52,421 nucleotides of DNA from Chloroflexota bacterium (GCA_003152165.1 PLZO01000043.1:1-52421); one strand, 5' to 3'; numbered from the stretch's first letter, positions 43,655-52,421 are shown. Notes: generated from the letters alone by a model not told the origin. Program-made: numbers and translations.

Positions 43655-44461
43655 TCAACCGGGGCGCTTGACCAATGCCTCGATCAATGCCGCGTCCGTG
43701 GGCGTTGAACCGAGCCCGAGGCGAACCCCGACCCGGCTGGCCAACTGCGGCTCGACATACGTGCCGGCGAGCGCTCCCCAATTCGCCTCGGCGAACACCT
43801 CCCCAGGCGTGCCGTCAAGGATCACCCGGCCAGCCCGCATGACGACCACCCGGGGGAACGCCTCGGCCACGAAACGCATGTCGTGGCTGATCGCGACCAC
43901 GGTCCGACCGGCCGCGGCAAGGTCCGCGACGATTCGGCGGACGCGCTCCACGCCGCGCAGGTCCTGGCCTGTCGTGGGTTCGTCGAGGACCACTGTCGGC
44001 GTGCCCATCGCCAGGATCGAGGCGAGAGCAAGGAGCTTTCGGTTCGAGAAACCGAGGTCGTACGGGTTGCGCTCGCCCTGCTCGGTCAAGCCCACCGCGT
44101 CGAGGGCCTTCGTCACCGCCGTTTCGAGAGCTGCGCTGCGGAGGCCGAGGTTGTGCGGCCCGAAGGCGACCTCGGTCCGGACCTGGCCGGCGAAGATCTG
44201 CCGATCCGGATCCTGGAAGGCCAATCCGACGTTGGCCGCCAGGGCCGCGACTCGGAGGCCGGCAGTCAGCTGCCCGTCGATCAGCACGTCGCCCAGCGTC
44301 GGGCGGAGCAGGCCGTTGAAATGGCGGACAAGGGTCGATTTGCCGCTGCCATTCTGGCCGATGATTGCGATCTGCTCGCCATCACCAATCCGAAGGTGGA
44401 CCCCGTCGACGGCGCGCGTCCCGTCGGGGTAGACGTGAACCAGCCCGCGGACCTCGATCAT
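43655..44461 (-). CDS. ecfA: ECF importer ATPase (EcfA), variant signature
   Basis: This is a 268-aa ABC ATPase. Walker A is IIGQNGSGKSTLVRHFNG; Q-loop LAFQDPDRQIFAG; Walker B TVVLDEPTTGQD; H-loop VAISHDMRF. The signature motif reads LGFSNRKLLALAS in place of the classical LSGGQ, a form I recall from a subgroup of ECF ATPases. It powers uptake with the second ATPase, the T subunit and an S component encoded upstream. It overlaps the second ATPase gene by 4 nt and is the last gene of the operon. Confidence 0.9.
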   Translation of the reverse strand: MIEVRGLVHVYPDGTRAVDGVHLRIGDGEQIAIIGQNGSGKSTLVRHFNGLLRPTLGDVLIDGQLTAGLRVAALAANVGLAFQDPDRQIFAGQVRTEVAFGPHNLGLRSAALETAVTKALDAVGLTEQGERNPYDLGFSNRKLLALASILAMGTPTVVLDEPTTGQDLRGVERVRRIVADLAAAGRTVVAISHDMRFVAEAFPRVVVMRAGRVILDGTPGEVFAEANWGALAGTYVEPQLASRVGVRLGLGSTPTDAALIEALVKRPG

Positions 44462-45279
44462 CGCCCGGCGCCGTTGGCGAGCACGACGTCGGGGTCGAGT
44501 CCGCGGCGCCGGATTGCCCCTGCCAGGCGCACCCGCGACGGTGCATCGACGCCCCAGCCCTCGAGTCGGCGGTCCTCGAGGACTTCGGCTGCCGGTCCGT
44601 CAAGGACGATCCGACCCTGGTCGACCACCAGTACCCGCCGGCACAGTCCATCGAGCAGGTCCGTCTTGTGCTCCACGATCAGGAGGGCCGTGCCGGTGTC
44701 CCTGGCCAGGCCCGCCAGCGTCTCGCCCACCAGCCTCGTTCCGGCCGGGTCGAGCTGGCTCGTTGGCTCGTCGAGGATGAGCATCGTCGGACGCAGGGCA
44801 AGGACCGACGCGAGGGCGACGAGCTGGGCCTGGCCACCAGACAGCCGATCCGGCTGGCGCTCGGCGAGGTGCTCGACCCTGGCCAGGTGCATTGCCCAGC
44901 CCACTCGCTCGACGATCGTCTCGACGTCCAGGCCAAGGTTGCGCGGCCCGAAGGCAACCTCCTCCCAGACCGTGGTGGTGGTTCCGCTGAGCTGAGTGGC
45001 GGCATTCTGGAAGAGGATCCCGCAGCGCTGGGCCACATCGTACGGCGCCAATTCCCGTGACTCGGTCCCGTCGATCAGGACGGAGCCTTCGAGCTTCCCG
45101 CCGATCGCGCCCGGCGCCAGACCAGCCGCGACCAGGCACAGGGTTGATTTGCCCGCGTCATTGGCACCGCAGACTCCTACCACCTCGCCCGCCCCGATCT
45201 CCAGATCGATCCCGTCCAGGGCCCATTTGGATGACCCGGCGTAGCGGTAGCGGACGCGCCGGAGGGCGGAGACGGTCAT
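44458..45279 (-). CDS. ecfA: ECF importer ATPase (second EcfA)
   Basis: This is a 273-aa protein from ATG 45279 (MTVSALRRVRYRYAGSS); the frame is open further but overlaps ecfT. It has VCGANDAGKSTLCLVAAG (Walker A with the less usual N-D-A-G-K-S), LFQNAATQL (Q-loop), LSGGQAQLVALAS (normal signature) and LILDEPTSQLD (Walker B). It pairs with the variant ATPase downstream, giving an ATPase heterodimer. The start overlaps ecfT by 4 nt. Confidence 0.9.
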   Translation of the reverse strand: MTVSALRRVRYRYAGSSKWALDGIDLEIGAGEVVGVCGANDAGKSTLCLVAAGLAPGAIGGKLEGSVLIDGTESRELAPYDVAQRCGILFQNAATQLSGTTTTVWEEVAFGPRNLGLDVETIVERVGWAMHLARVEHLAERQPDRLSGGQAQLVALASVLALRPTMLILDEPTSQLDPAGTRLVGETLAGLARDTGTALLIVEHKTDLLDGLCRRVLVVDQGRIVLDGPAAEVLEDRRLEGWGVDAPSRVRLAGAIRRRGLDPDVVLANGAGR

Positions 45280-46250
45280 GGCAGGGCCAGGTGGCCGCTG
45301 ATCGTGGCAACAATGAGCACGATCGTGGCTAGGCCGAGCAGCCAGCGACCAGCGCGCTGGGCAGCGTCGTCGGGCATCGGTCGGAGCAGCGCGCGGCGGG
45401 CCGGCGCCGAGAATGCACGGGCCTCGAGTGCTAGCGTGCGCTCCTCGACCTCGGACAGAGCCCCTGAGATCATCGGTCCGACAAGGGGCACCACACCGCG
45501 GACCCTCCGCCACACAGAGCCTTCGGTATTGAGGCCTCGAGCCCGTTGCGAGTCGGCGACTTCGCCGGCGCGTGCGGCAAGGCGGGGAATGGTCTGGATG
45601 GCGGCGCCGATAATGAAGGTGGCCCGCCTGCCCATGCCTCGTCGCTCGAGATCGGCCAGCAGGTCATCCGTGGGCGTCGTCAGCGCGAAGACCGCCACGC
45701 TCAGGGCGAAGGCCACGATTCGAAGCGAGGCCTGGCCTGCGATCGTCAGGCCGGTGCCAGTCGCTCGCAGCGGGCCGATCACCATGATCGTGTCGGTGGC
45801 TCCTGGGTACAGGAAGACGTCAATCAGGACGATCGAGATCAGGAGTGGCAGGGTCGCCAGCACAAACGGCAGGAATGCGCGACCGAGCCCTGCCCGAGCG
45901 ACCGTGGCCCCGACGACGATCAGGGCGAGAATCGGCGCGAGCCAGCCGCGCAGGACGAAGGCGAGAGCCGCCGTCGAAAGCGCGATCACCAGTTTCGTCG
46001 TCGGGTTCAGGCTACGGTAGAACCCCGCCGGGGTTCGACGGACGAAGTCCGGGACAGAAGTCAGGTTGGTCTCCGCGTGGGGGAATCCCGGGGCGGATTC
46101 GTCAGTCGACGCTGGTGCCGACCAGCCGCTCGCCGTTCGGGAAGCGGGCGATGATCCTGCGCGACAGGCCCGCCAGGATGATGAACACGACGAAGCTCGT
46201 GATCGTCTTGTCGATCGGGTCGCTGAACAAGCCCTGGCCGAGGGACGCAT
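45276..46250 (-). CDS. ecfT: ECF importer transmembrane subunit EcfT
   Basis: Conserved sequence begins at about 46090 with PAGFYRSLNPTTKLVIALST, the usual opening of EcfT before the first membrane helix. Several hydrophobic helices follow, then the coupling region with ADLERRGMGRRATFIIGAAI and SQRARGLNTEG, whose Ala-Arg-Gly motif contacts the ATPases. The open frame reaches ATG 46250 but that part overlaps the S-component gene by 149 nt and is probably not translated. The only standard start inside is GTG 45989, which would remove conserved residues, so the true start is unresolved, near 46100. Confidence 0.85.
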   Translation of the reverse strand: MRPSARACSATRSTRRSRASSCSSSWRACRAGSSPASRTASGWSAPASTDESAPGFPHAETNLTSVPDFVRRTPAGFYRSLNPTTKLVIALSTAALAFVLRGWLAPILALIVVGATVARAGLGRAFLPFVLATLPLLISIVLIDVFLYPGATDTIMVIGPLRATGTGLTIAGQASLRIVAFALSVAVFALTTPTDDLLADLERRGMGRRATFIIGAAIQTIPRLAARAGEVADSQRARGLNTEGSVWRRVRGVVPLVGPMISGALSEVEERTLALEARAFSAPARRALLRPMPDDAAQRAGRWLLGLATIVLIVATISGHLALP

Positions 46251-46923
46251 GAATCACGTCAGAACCGCCCTGCCGGAGGGCTGCCACCAGGACGTCGACG
46301 CCAGATCCCGTCACCCCACCGAAGACATACGCCGAGATCGGCGCCGAGACGAAGGCCGCCACGATCCCGGTGATCACGCCGGCCAGGGCGACCCAAAACC
46401 CGGCCAGGTCTTTGGAGACGAGAATGAAGCCCCCGACCATGATCGCGGCCACGATCCCGATCAGGACGATTGCCGTGAAGACCCAGCTTGGGTAGCCCCC
46501 GATATTGGGATCCGTGTAGGCCCGGTTGTTCAGGATCGGGTAGACGATCACCCCGATGATTAAGGCGGCAGTCACTGCGGCCACAATCAGAACGGTTCGC
46601 GAGGCAGGTCGCGATCGGTAGATACCGAGCTGGCCCCAGACCCCGGCCAACAGGCCGATGACGCCGGCCGTGATTGCGAATGGACCAATCGTGCCACCGC
46701 CAATGCCCGGGGCGTACTGCCAGATCAGGTTCGACAGCACGCCGGTCAGCGCCCCCGCAATCGGCCCAGCCAGCACGCCGACCAGGATCGTGCCGATGGA
46801 ATCCAGGTAGATCGGCAATTTGAGCACGGTCTGGACGGTATACCCGAGGACCACGTTGATCGCGATCGCGATCGGGATCAGCACGATTGTCCGCGTCGTG
46901 AACTGGCGCGAGATCCAGCCCAT
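46102..46923 (-). CDS. ECF importer substrate-binding S component
   Basis: This is a 273-aa protein with about seven to eight hydrophobic segments. The N-terminal region (VLGYTVQTVLKLPIYLDSIG then TILVGVLAGPIAGALTGVLS) is typical of S components and sets substrate binding. Substrate cannot be read from sequence. The nucleoside hydrolase gene 70 bp upstream on the same strand suggests a nucleoside or a base. It is followed by ecfT and the two ATPases. Confidence 0.85.
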   Translation of the reverse strand: MGWISRQFTTRTIVLIPIAIAINVVLGYTVQTVLKLPIYLDSIGTILVGVLAGPIAGALTGVLSNLIWQYAPGIGGGTIGPFAITAGVIGLLAGVWGQLGIYRSRPASRTVLIVAAVTAALIIGVIVYPILNNRAYTDPNIGGYPSWVFTAIVLIGIVAAIMVGGFILVSKDLAGFWVALAGVITGIVAAFVSAPISAYVFGGVTGSGVDVLVAALRQGGSDVIHASLGQGLFSDPIDKTITSFVVFIILAGLSRRIIARFPNGERLVGTSVD

Positions 46924-46993
46924 TCGTTGATCCTCCGCACCCTGCCTGCTCGCACGATCCGGACGTCCGCCGGGCCTCGAGACTCCCTCGCTC

Positions 46994-48082
46994 CTAGGGT
47001 GCCACGTTCGATAGGTTGGCGGCTACTCCAACTCGCTCGGCCAGCGCCCCGACCCGCTCGATCAGGCGGGCCAGGAACTCGTCGGCATCGGCGGTCAGCG
47101 CCACGTCCACGTTAGGCGTCCGGCGCCACAGGCCGCGGAAGTCGGCAATCGTCTGGCCGGCGGCCAGCGCGCCGCCGGTCTCGACGTCCACGGCCAGCGC
47201 CTCGGTCCGGACCAGCGTCTCGTCCAGGGCAGCCGCAACGGCCAGCGGATCGTGGATGAATGCGCCATAGAAGCCGTCGTAGGTCGCGTGAAACTCCATG
47301 TAGAAACGCAGTGCGTCGGCCACGAAGCGCACGACCGGGTTGCTCGCAACGGAGCGAGTCGCATGCATCGGATCCTCGCCCCGACCCAGCGCAATCGCGT
47401 CATCAGGGCGGCTGCCTGCGCGTCGCGCCAGTGCCACGACGTGATCCGGGCGGATGACCGCCTGCTCGGTCACGTCGAGGCCCAGGGCCAGGATCCGGGG
47501 CACCCTTGGATCGGCCTCGATCGCCTCCGTCCAGGCGTGCACGACGGCCCGGGCGGCGTCGGGATCGCAGTGGATGTTCCATTCGGACACCGGCGTCGTG
47601 TTGCCCGGCACGCGGAACGCCCCGCCCATGATCACCAGCCGGCGCAGCAGCCGGGGCAGGGCCGGCTCGCGCTCGAGCGCGACGGCGAGGTTCGTCAGCG
47701 GTCCGATGCACAACAGGGTCAGCTCGCCCGGCCGGCGGCGGGCCTCCTCGGCGATCAGGTCGGCGGCATGGCGTTCGGAGAGTGGGCGCCGCCCGGACGG
47801 CAGCTCGGCGTAGCCGATGCCCTGCGGTCCGTGCGTCTCGGGCGTGATCTCGAGCGGACGGACGAGCGGAACGGCCCGTCCGAGAGCAACCTCAACATCG
47901 CCACGGCCGATCAGCTCGAGCAGCCCGCGGTTGTTCTCGGCCACCTGGTGGGCCTCGACGTTGCCGCTGCAGCAGGTCACCGCCACTAGCTCGGCGTCGT
48001 CCGAGGCGCACAGGTAGAGCAGGGCCAGGCTGTCGTCGATGCCCGTGTCGCAGTCGACCACGATCGGCCGTCGTTCGGTCAT
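46994..48082 (-). CDS. Nucleoside hydrolase (IunH/URH family)
   Basis: This is a 362-aa protein. PIVVDCDTGIDDSLALLYL is the calcium-binding Asp cluster that opens the family; CIGPLTNLAVAL, VIMGGAF, EWNIHCDPDAA and a later HDPLAVAAALD segment complete the active site. It splits ribonucleosides into base and ribose. Its start overlaps the P-type ATPase stop (ATGA) and it precedes the ECF S component, so it probably handles what the importer brings in. Confidence 0.92.
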   Translation of the reverse strand: MTERRPIVVDCDTGIDDSLALLYLCASDDAELVAVTCCSGNVEAHQVAENNRGLLELIGRGDVEVALGRAVPLVRPLEITPETHGPQGIGYAELPSGRRPLSERHAADLIAEEARRRPGELTLLCIGPLTNLAVALEREPALPRLLRRLVIMGGAFRVPGNTTPVSEWNIHCDPDAARAVVHAWTEAIEADPRVPRILALGLDVTEQAVIRPDHVVALARRAGSRPDDAIALGRGEDPMHATRSVASNPVVRFVADALRFYMEFHATYDGFYGAFIHDPLAVAAALDETLVRTEALAVDVETGGALAAGQTIADFRGLWRRTPNVDVALTADADEFLARLIERVGALAERVGVAANLSNVAP

Positions 48083-50451
48083 GCCGGTCGCGCCACAGCG
48101 AGGCCGTCGCGCCCGCTTTCACCGAGGGCGACGTAGAGCTCCTCTTCCTGGGCCATGTGCAGCTCGAGGATCGCGTGGAGGCTGTAGAGGACTCGGCGCA
48201 GGTCGCGATGGTCGCCATCGTCCGGCCCGCTCGCCGGCAGGTCGTCGACGAGGCGGCCGAACAGTCCGATCAGGTGGAAGATCTCGCGGTGGGTTCGGCT
48301 CAGCGGCGCGGTCGTGTCGTCGTCGCCCGCTGCCGAGGCGACCGACGGGTAGACGGTTTGGTCCTCGTAGCGCTCATGGCTGAGCAGCGGTCCAACGAGA
48401 AACGCGTTGGTCGTCTGGAGCTCGCCCAGGGCGGCCGTCGGCTCCAGCTCGTCGAGCTGGTCGGCCGTCAGCCGAAGCCGCCTGATCTCGGAGCGAAGGT
48501 CGAGGTGAGCCGCATGCAGGGCGGGCCCCGTTTCCGCCCAGCCGGGTACGGTCGTCTGCTGGTCGCGATCGCCGCCCAGGGCGCGCAGGGCGTTGAGGAT
48601 CACGGCCACGTCGATCAACTCCTGGAGGATCGCGCCGGCCACCGGGGGCAGCAGGCCGAACGCCGCCGCGATCATCGCGATCACGGACAGGCCGATCCCG
48701 AGGACGACCGACTCCAGGGCGATCCGGCGGGACCGTCGGGCGATCCGGATCGCTTCGGCCAACCGATCCAGCCGGTCGACCACGATCACGATGTCGGCCG
48801 CCTCCGATGCCGCGGTCGCGCCCCGAGCACCCATCGCCACCCCGACATCGGCGGCGGCCAGCGACGGCGCGTCGTTGATTCCGTCGCCGACCATCACCAC
48901 GATGCCGCCCGAATCGGCCCGCTCAGCGGCCACGATCTCGAGCTTCTCGGCGGGCGCTCGTTCGGCCAGGATCGCGTCAACGCCGATCGCCGCGCCGACC
49001 GTCTCGGCCACGGCCGGCGTGTCACCCGTGACCATCACGATGCGGCGGATCCCGGCTCGGCGCAGAAGCCGCAGGGCCCGCGGCGTCTCGGTCCGGATCG
49101 GATCAGTCAGGATCAACACGCCCTCGATCAGGCCGGCCACGCCCACGAATGCTGTCGAAGAGCCTTCGAGTGCCATGCGGCGACCCAGCTCCCGGACCTG
49201 TTTGGGCAGCGGCCGGCCATCGGCGATCCAGTCGGCCTGACCCACCTGGATCGTCCGGCCCGAGAGCGTGCCCGTCACGCCGCTTCCGGCGCGCTCTGCG
49301 ACATCCGCCGGGAGTTCGAGCGTGAGGCCGCGCTCGTGGGCTGCCCGAACGACGGCCCCGGCGAAGACATGTGGTGAGAGCTGCTCGAGCGAGGCGGCCA
49401 GCCGGAGCAGCTCGTCCGGGCTGATCGAACCGAACGTCTCGACCTCCGCGACGGTCGGCGTGCCCGACGTCAGCGTGCCGGTCTTGTCGAACAGGACCAC
49501 GCTCGCGCCGGCCAGGCTCTCCAGCGCCCCTCCGCCCTTGACGATGATCCCGCGACCGGCGGCCCGCGAGATCCCGGAGACGATCGCGATCGGAGCGGCC
49601 AGGATGAGCGGGCAGGGGGTTGCCACGACCATCACGGCCAGCGCCCTGACCGGGTCGCCCGACAGGAGCCAGGCGATCCCGGCGATCCCAAATGTCAGGG
49701 GTAGGAACAGCAGGGCAAACCGATCGGCCAGGCGGACGAACGGTGCCTTGGATGACGCCGCTGAGGCAACGAGCCGGATGATCCCGGCGTACGTGCTGCC
49801 TTCGGCGCTGGCCAGGGCGATCAGGTCGAATGGGCTGCCGGCGTTGACGGTTCCAGAGGCGATCTGGTCACCCGGCTCCCGGGTGGTCGGGCGAGACTCA
49901 CCGGTCAGCGCCGATTCGTCGAGGACGGCCGGCTCGCCCACGATCGTCCCATCCACCGGCACCACCTCGCCGGGCTTGACGAGGAGGCGGTCGCCGGGAA
50001 TCACCGACTCGATCGGCGGTGAGGTCAACCCGCCGGGTCCGTAGCGATGCACGACGCGGGGCGACCGGGCAAGCAGCGCCGCGAGCTCCCGCCGGGCGCG
50101 GGTGTCGGCGTAGTCCTCGAGCGCCCGCCCGGTCGTGATCATCACGGCGATCACGGCGCCGGGCAACGATTCCCGGAGGAGCACCGCCCCGATCATCGCG
50201 ACCACGGCGATCAGGTCCACGCCGACCTGGCCGTGCCGGAGGGCGTCGACGATCTCGACCACGAGCCGGCCCGCGACGACGACGGTCAGTGCGGTCCAGA
50301 CGTCGAAGGCGAGCTCCGAGCCGCCGCCAACGGCCGCCACGATCCCCACGGCCAAGGCAGCGATCGAGATCGGCAGCAGGAGCCTGTCGATCTGGCGCAG
50401 GACTGACTCGAGCGTGGCCGGCTGGGCGGTCGAGCCGGAAGTCGTCGTCAC
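48079..50451 (-). CDS. Heavy-metal P-type ATPase with C-terminal hemerythrin domain
   Basis: This is a 790-aa protein from GTG 50451; the frame is open upstream but overlaps the acetyltransferase gene. There is no N-terminal metal domain. LTGES is at about 181-185, the membrane metal motif ATPCPL at about 276-281, and DKTGTLTSG with the phosphorylated Asp near 321; VMVGDGINDAPSLAAADVGV closes the domain. Residues ~636-790 form a hemerythrin-like domain (HLDLRSEIR, SHERYEDQTVYP, RTHREIFHLI, LHAILELHMAQEEELY). This layout fits the P1B-5 group, whose studied members export nickel and iron. It starts the operon that continues into the nucleoside hydrolase. Confidence 0.9.
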   Translation of the reverse strand: MTTTSGSTAQPATLESVLRQIDRLLLPISIAALAVGIVAAVGGGSELAFDVWTALTVVVAGRLVVEIVDALRHGQVGVDLIAVVAMIGAVLLRESLPGAVIAVMITTGRALEDYADTRARRELAALLARSPRVVHRYGPGGLTSPPIESVIPGDRLLVKPGEVVPVDGTIVGEPAVLDESALTGESRPTTREPGDQIASGTVNAGSPFDLIALASAEGSTYAGIIRLVASAASSKAPFVRLADRFALLFLPLTFGIAGIAWLLSGDPVRALAVMVVATPCPLILAAPIAIVSGISRAAGRGIIVKGGGALESLAGASVVLFDKTGTLTSGTPTVAEVETFGSISPDELLRLAASLEQLSPHVFAGAVVRAAHERGLTLELPADVAERAGSGVTGTLSGRTIQVGQADWIADGRPLPKQVRELGRRMALEGSSTAFVGVAGLIEGVLILTDPIRTETPRALRLLRRAGIRRIVMVTGDTPAVAETVGAAIGVDAILAERAPAEKLEIVAAERADSGGIVVMVGDGINDAPSLAAADVGVAMGARGATAASEAADIVIVVDRLDRLAEAIRIARRSRRIALESVVLGIGLSVIAMIAAAFGLLPPVAGAILQELIDVAVILNALRALGGDRDQQTTVPGWAETGPALHAAHLDLRSEIRRLRLTADQLDELEPTAALGELQTTNAFLVGPLLSHERYEDQTVYPSVASAAGDDDTTAPLSRTHREIFHLIGLFGRLVDDLPASGPDDGDHRDLRRVLYSLHAILELHMAQEEELYVALGESGRDGLAVARPA

Positions 50452-50506
50452 AGCTCCATCATCGTCACGATCGCGATCCGGCGCTCGGCGGGAGCTCGAT
50501 TGGGGC

Positions 50507-51109
50507 TCAGGCCGGGGCCGAGCTCGGCGGAAGGTCGAGCCGTACGATCGGGCGAGCGACCGTTGCCTGGGGCGAGTCGATCTCGCGAGCCACGTGGAAA
50601 CCCGCCCGCAGGAAGGTCGAGAGCGTGCCGGTGTAGAGCGTTGGCCCGGTCGGCCGGCCGAGCGACGTGTCAACGGGATACGCTTCGAGTGCGGGCGCGC
50701 CATGCTCTGCGGCGAAGACGATCGCCGCATCGAGGAGCCGGGCGCCAACTCCCTGCCGGCGTGCCCGCCGGGCCACGACGAAGCACACGATCGACCAGAC
50801 CGGCACGGCATCGAGCCGCGGTCGGACGCGTGAACGCTCCAGGCGCTGGAAGTCCTCGCGCGGCCCCAGGCTGACCCAGCCGACCGCGCGGCTGTCCCCG
50901 GCCAACGCGACCAAGCCGGGCGCGACGGGAGCCGCGGCCAGCGCTTCGAGGCGATTCCGGTTCGCGGCTTTCTGCTCGGCGCGGTTCGCGCTGAAGCCGC
51001 TCGTGCGCCAGAACTGGCACCAGCACCAGCGTGGGTCGCCACCCTCTTCGAAGAGCGCGGCCAGCCTCGGCCAGGTCTCGGTCGTCAGCGGTCGAATGTC
51101 CAGCTCCAT
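50507..51109 (-). CDS. GNAT-family N-acetyltransferase
   Basis: This is a 200-aa protein from ATG 51109 (MELDIRPLTTETWPRL). The acetyl-CoA loop is RRARRQGVGARLLDAAI, preceded by the strand IVCFVVA. An N-terminal segment rich in Trp and Cys (GGDPRWCWCQFWR) is seen in a subset of GNAT proteins. The acceptor is unknown. It is divergent from purK, separated by 52 bp. Confidence 0.88.
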   Translation of the reverse strand: MELDIRPLTTETWPRLAALFEEGGDPRWCWCQFWRTSGFSANRAEQKAANRNRLEALAAAPVAPGLVALAGDSRAVGWVSLGPREDFQRLERSRVRPRLDAVPVWSIVCFVVARRARRQGVGARLLDAAIVFAAEHGAPALEAYPVDTSLGRPTGPTLYTGTLSTFLRAGFHVAREIDSPQATVARPIVRLDLPPSSAPA

Positions 51110-51148
51110 GGCCAAACGATAGCCGCCGACCAGGCCTTCGGCGGCTCG

Positions 51149-51154
51149 TACACT
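51149..51154 (+). promoter_or_regulatory. Likely -10 box of a leaderless purK transcript
   Basis: TACACT ends 7 nt before the GTG at 51162, and no ribosome-binding site lies between. Transcription would start at or next to the start codon, giving a leaderless mRNA. No clear -35 box is visible. Confidence 0.4.
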
Positions 51155-51161
51155 CAATCGC

Positions 51162-52337
51162 GTGAACAAGATGGTTGGCCAGCCGATCCTGCCTCCGGCC
51201 ACGATCGGGATCATCGGCGGCGGCCAGCTCGGCCGGATGCTCGCGTCGGCAGCCCGGGTGATGGGCTACCGGATCGCGATCCTCGACCCCGATCCCGAGT
51301 GCCCCGCAGCGGGCGCCGCTGATGAGCTCATGGTCGGCGGCTACGACGATGTAGCGGCCGCGGTTCGCCTCGCCGAAGCCAGCTCGGTCGTGACGTACGA
51401 GCTCGAGCATGTCGCCGCTGCGGTTGGGCGGGCGGTCGCCGAGCGGCGGGCCCTGCGACCGAGCCTTCGAGCGCTCGAGGTCACCCAGGATCGCCTGGCC
51501 GAGCGGCAGTTTCTGGAGGGCGCCAGAGCACCCGTGGCCCCGTGGTGGGTGGTTCGAACCCGGGCCGAGCTTGGCGCCGCGACCGTGGCCCTTGGCGCGC
51601 CGCTCCGGCTGAAGGCTGCAATCGGCGGCTACGACGGGCGGAGCCAGGTGCGAATCTCCGGCCCTGGCGATCTCGAAGCGGCGTGGGCCGCCCTGGAGCG
51701 CTCGGCTGCGGCGGCCGGGCTGCTCCTGGAATGCGAGCTCGACTTCGCCTGCGAGCTGTCCGTCGTCGTGAGCCGGGGGCTCGACGGTCGAGCCGTGCCG
51801 TTCGCCGTTGGCCGCAATCGCCACGACGCCGGGATCCTGTTCGAGACGGTCGTACCGCCGCCGGCGCCGGTCAGCGCGGCGATCGCCGCCCGGGCCCAGG
51901 AGCTGGCCGTCCACCTCGCGACCGCGCTCGACGTCGTCGGCACGCTGACCGTCGAGATGTTCCTGCTGGCCGACGGCTCGCTCGTCGTCAACGAGCTGGC
52001 CCCGCGGGTCCACAACAGCGGCCACTGGACGATCGAGGGCGCCGCGACCAGCCAGTTCGAGCAGCACATCCGGGCGATCTGCGGCTTGCCCCTCGGCAAT
52101 CCGACGGCCCACGGTCCGGCGGCGATGATCAACCTCCTGGGCACCGGCGAGCGGCGCCCGGCAGGTCTCGTCGGCGTCCCGACCGCCCTCGCTGACCAGG
52201 CGGTCCACCTCCACCTGTACGACAAGCGGCAGGTCTTCGAGCGCCGCAAGATGGGCCACCTGACCGTGCTCGCCGCGACGCCCGCGGAAGCTCTCGAGCG
52301 AGCCGTCCGTGCGCGCGCCGCCCTCAGCTGGAGCTGA
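51162..52337 (+). CDS. purK: 5-(carboxyamino)imidazole ribonucleotide synthase
   Basis: This is a 391-aa ATP-grasp enzyme of purine synthesis that makes N5-CAIR from AIR, ATP and bicarbonate. The opening ATIGIIGGGQLGRMLASAAR with ILDPDPECPA is diagnostic for PurK. LRLKAAIGGYDGRSQVRI holds the ATP-grasp lysine and glycine loop, and VEMFLLADGSLVVNELAPRV followed by HNSGHWTIEG the metal-binding residues. The start is GTG 51162, with ATG 51171 as alternative. The 84 bp after the stop contain no complete gene; a Shine-Dalgarno-like CAGGAG at the very end suggests another gene just beyond. Confidence 0.95.
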   Translation: MNKMVGQPILPPATIGIIGGGQLGRMLASAARVMGYRIAILDPDPECPAAGAADELMVGGYDDVAAAVRLAEASSVVTYELEHVAAAVGRAVAERRALRPSLRALEVTQDRLAERQFLEGARAPVAPWWVVRTRAELGAATVALGAPLRLKAAIGGYDGRSQVRISGPGDLEAAWAALERSAAAAGLLLECELDFACELSVVVSRGLDGRAVPFAVGRNRHDAGILFETVVPPPAPVSAAIAARAQELAVHLATALDVVGTLTVEMFLLADGSLVVNELAPRVHNSGHWTIEGAATSQFEQHIRAICGLPLGNPTAHGPAAMINLLGTGERRPAGLVGVPTALADQAVHLHLYDKRQVFERRKMGHLTVLAATPAEALERAVRARAALSWS

Positions 52338-52421
52338 GCGACCGGGGGCTGGTGTCATGGGGCAGAATGGCCACAGCCCACGACGCTCGCCCGCGCGATC
52401 CGCGACCCAGCCAGGAGTGAC

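Noticed and set aside
50452..51042. N-terminal extension of the P-type ATPase
   Set aside because: It is read antiphase over the acetyltransferase gene and is Ser/Arg-rich without metal-binding CxxC motifs.
1..52421. tRNA or rRNA genes
   Set aside because: I looked for cloverleaf-like and conserved rRNA stretches while reading and saw none, but this was not a computed search.

Overview
The window is high-GC DNA with many GTG/TTG starts and tightly overlapped genes. The CysO-CysM-Mec cysteine pathway, the ECF importer and the overall gene style fit a Chloroflexota lineage, with an actinobacterium as the alternative. This placement is inference; no rRNA or other phylogenetic marker is present.

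Left of about 38.26 kb is a defence/mobile island. Four copies of one 26-bp imperfect palindrome (TACCCC-N14-GGGGTA, at 109, 8165, 18798 and 38234), each with related ~35-nt flanks, cut the island into three modules. Module 1 (0.1-8.2 kb) holds a gutted type I restriction operon: an HsdM N-terminal relic and an HsdR that has lost its N-terminus. It also holds a putative PD-(D/E)XK nuclease gene, small zinc-ribbon genes, a relic of a family-B DNA polymerase C-terminus, and an AbiJ-like gene. Module 2 (8.2-18.8 kb) holds hsdR, an hsdM with a frameshift, an hsdS with an in-frame stop, a two-span membrane protein, a uracil-DNA glycosylase, an excisionase-like HTH protein, a HEPN-like protein and a long broken relic of the same polymerase family. 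Module 3 (18.8-38.2 kb) holds a two-gene unit (small sensor-like protein plus alpha-solenoid), a Cas1 homologue with C-terminal zinc finger and HTH, a divergent operon for an HTH protein, a zinc-finger protein and an apparently intact family-B DNA polymerase, then a 23-repeat type I-E CRISPR array and a full type I-E effector operon (cas3-cas8e-cas11-cas7-cas5-cas6e).

The most interesting point is that the type I-E locus has no cas1, no cas2 and almost no leader, while a solo Cas1 and a PolB, a pair otherwise familiar from casposons, sit directly against the array: the polB stop codon is 3 nt from the first repeat. Fragments of the same PolB family lie in both other modules and a Cas1-HTH fragment lies next to the intact Cas1. 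The pair has therefore been duplicated or has moved here before, probably in connection with the palindromic repeats. Either this is a casposon-like element with defence cargo, or it is an unusual Cas1+PolB adaptation module serving the type I-E system.

The last palindrome lies at the island's edge. From 38.34 kb on are ordinary chromosomal genes: sufU, a rhodanese-MoeB/ThiF protein, cysO, cysM and a JAMM protease (sulfur transfer to cysteine), a small membrane protein, a tandem universal stress protein, and a minus-strand operon running from a heavy-metal P-type ATPase with a hemerythrin tail through a nucleoside hydrolase to an ECF importer. A GNAT acetyltransferase and purK close the window.
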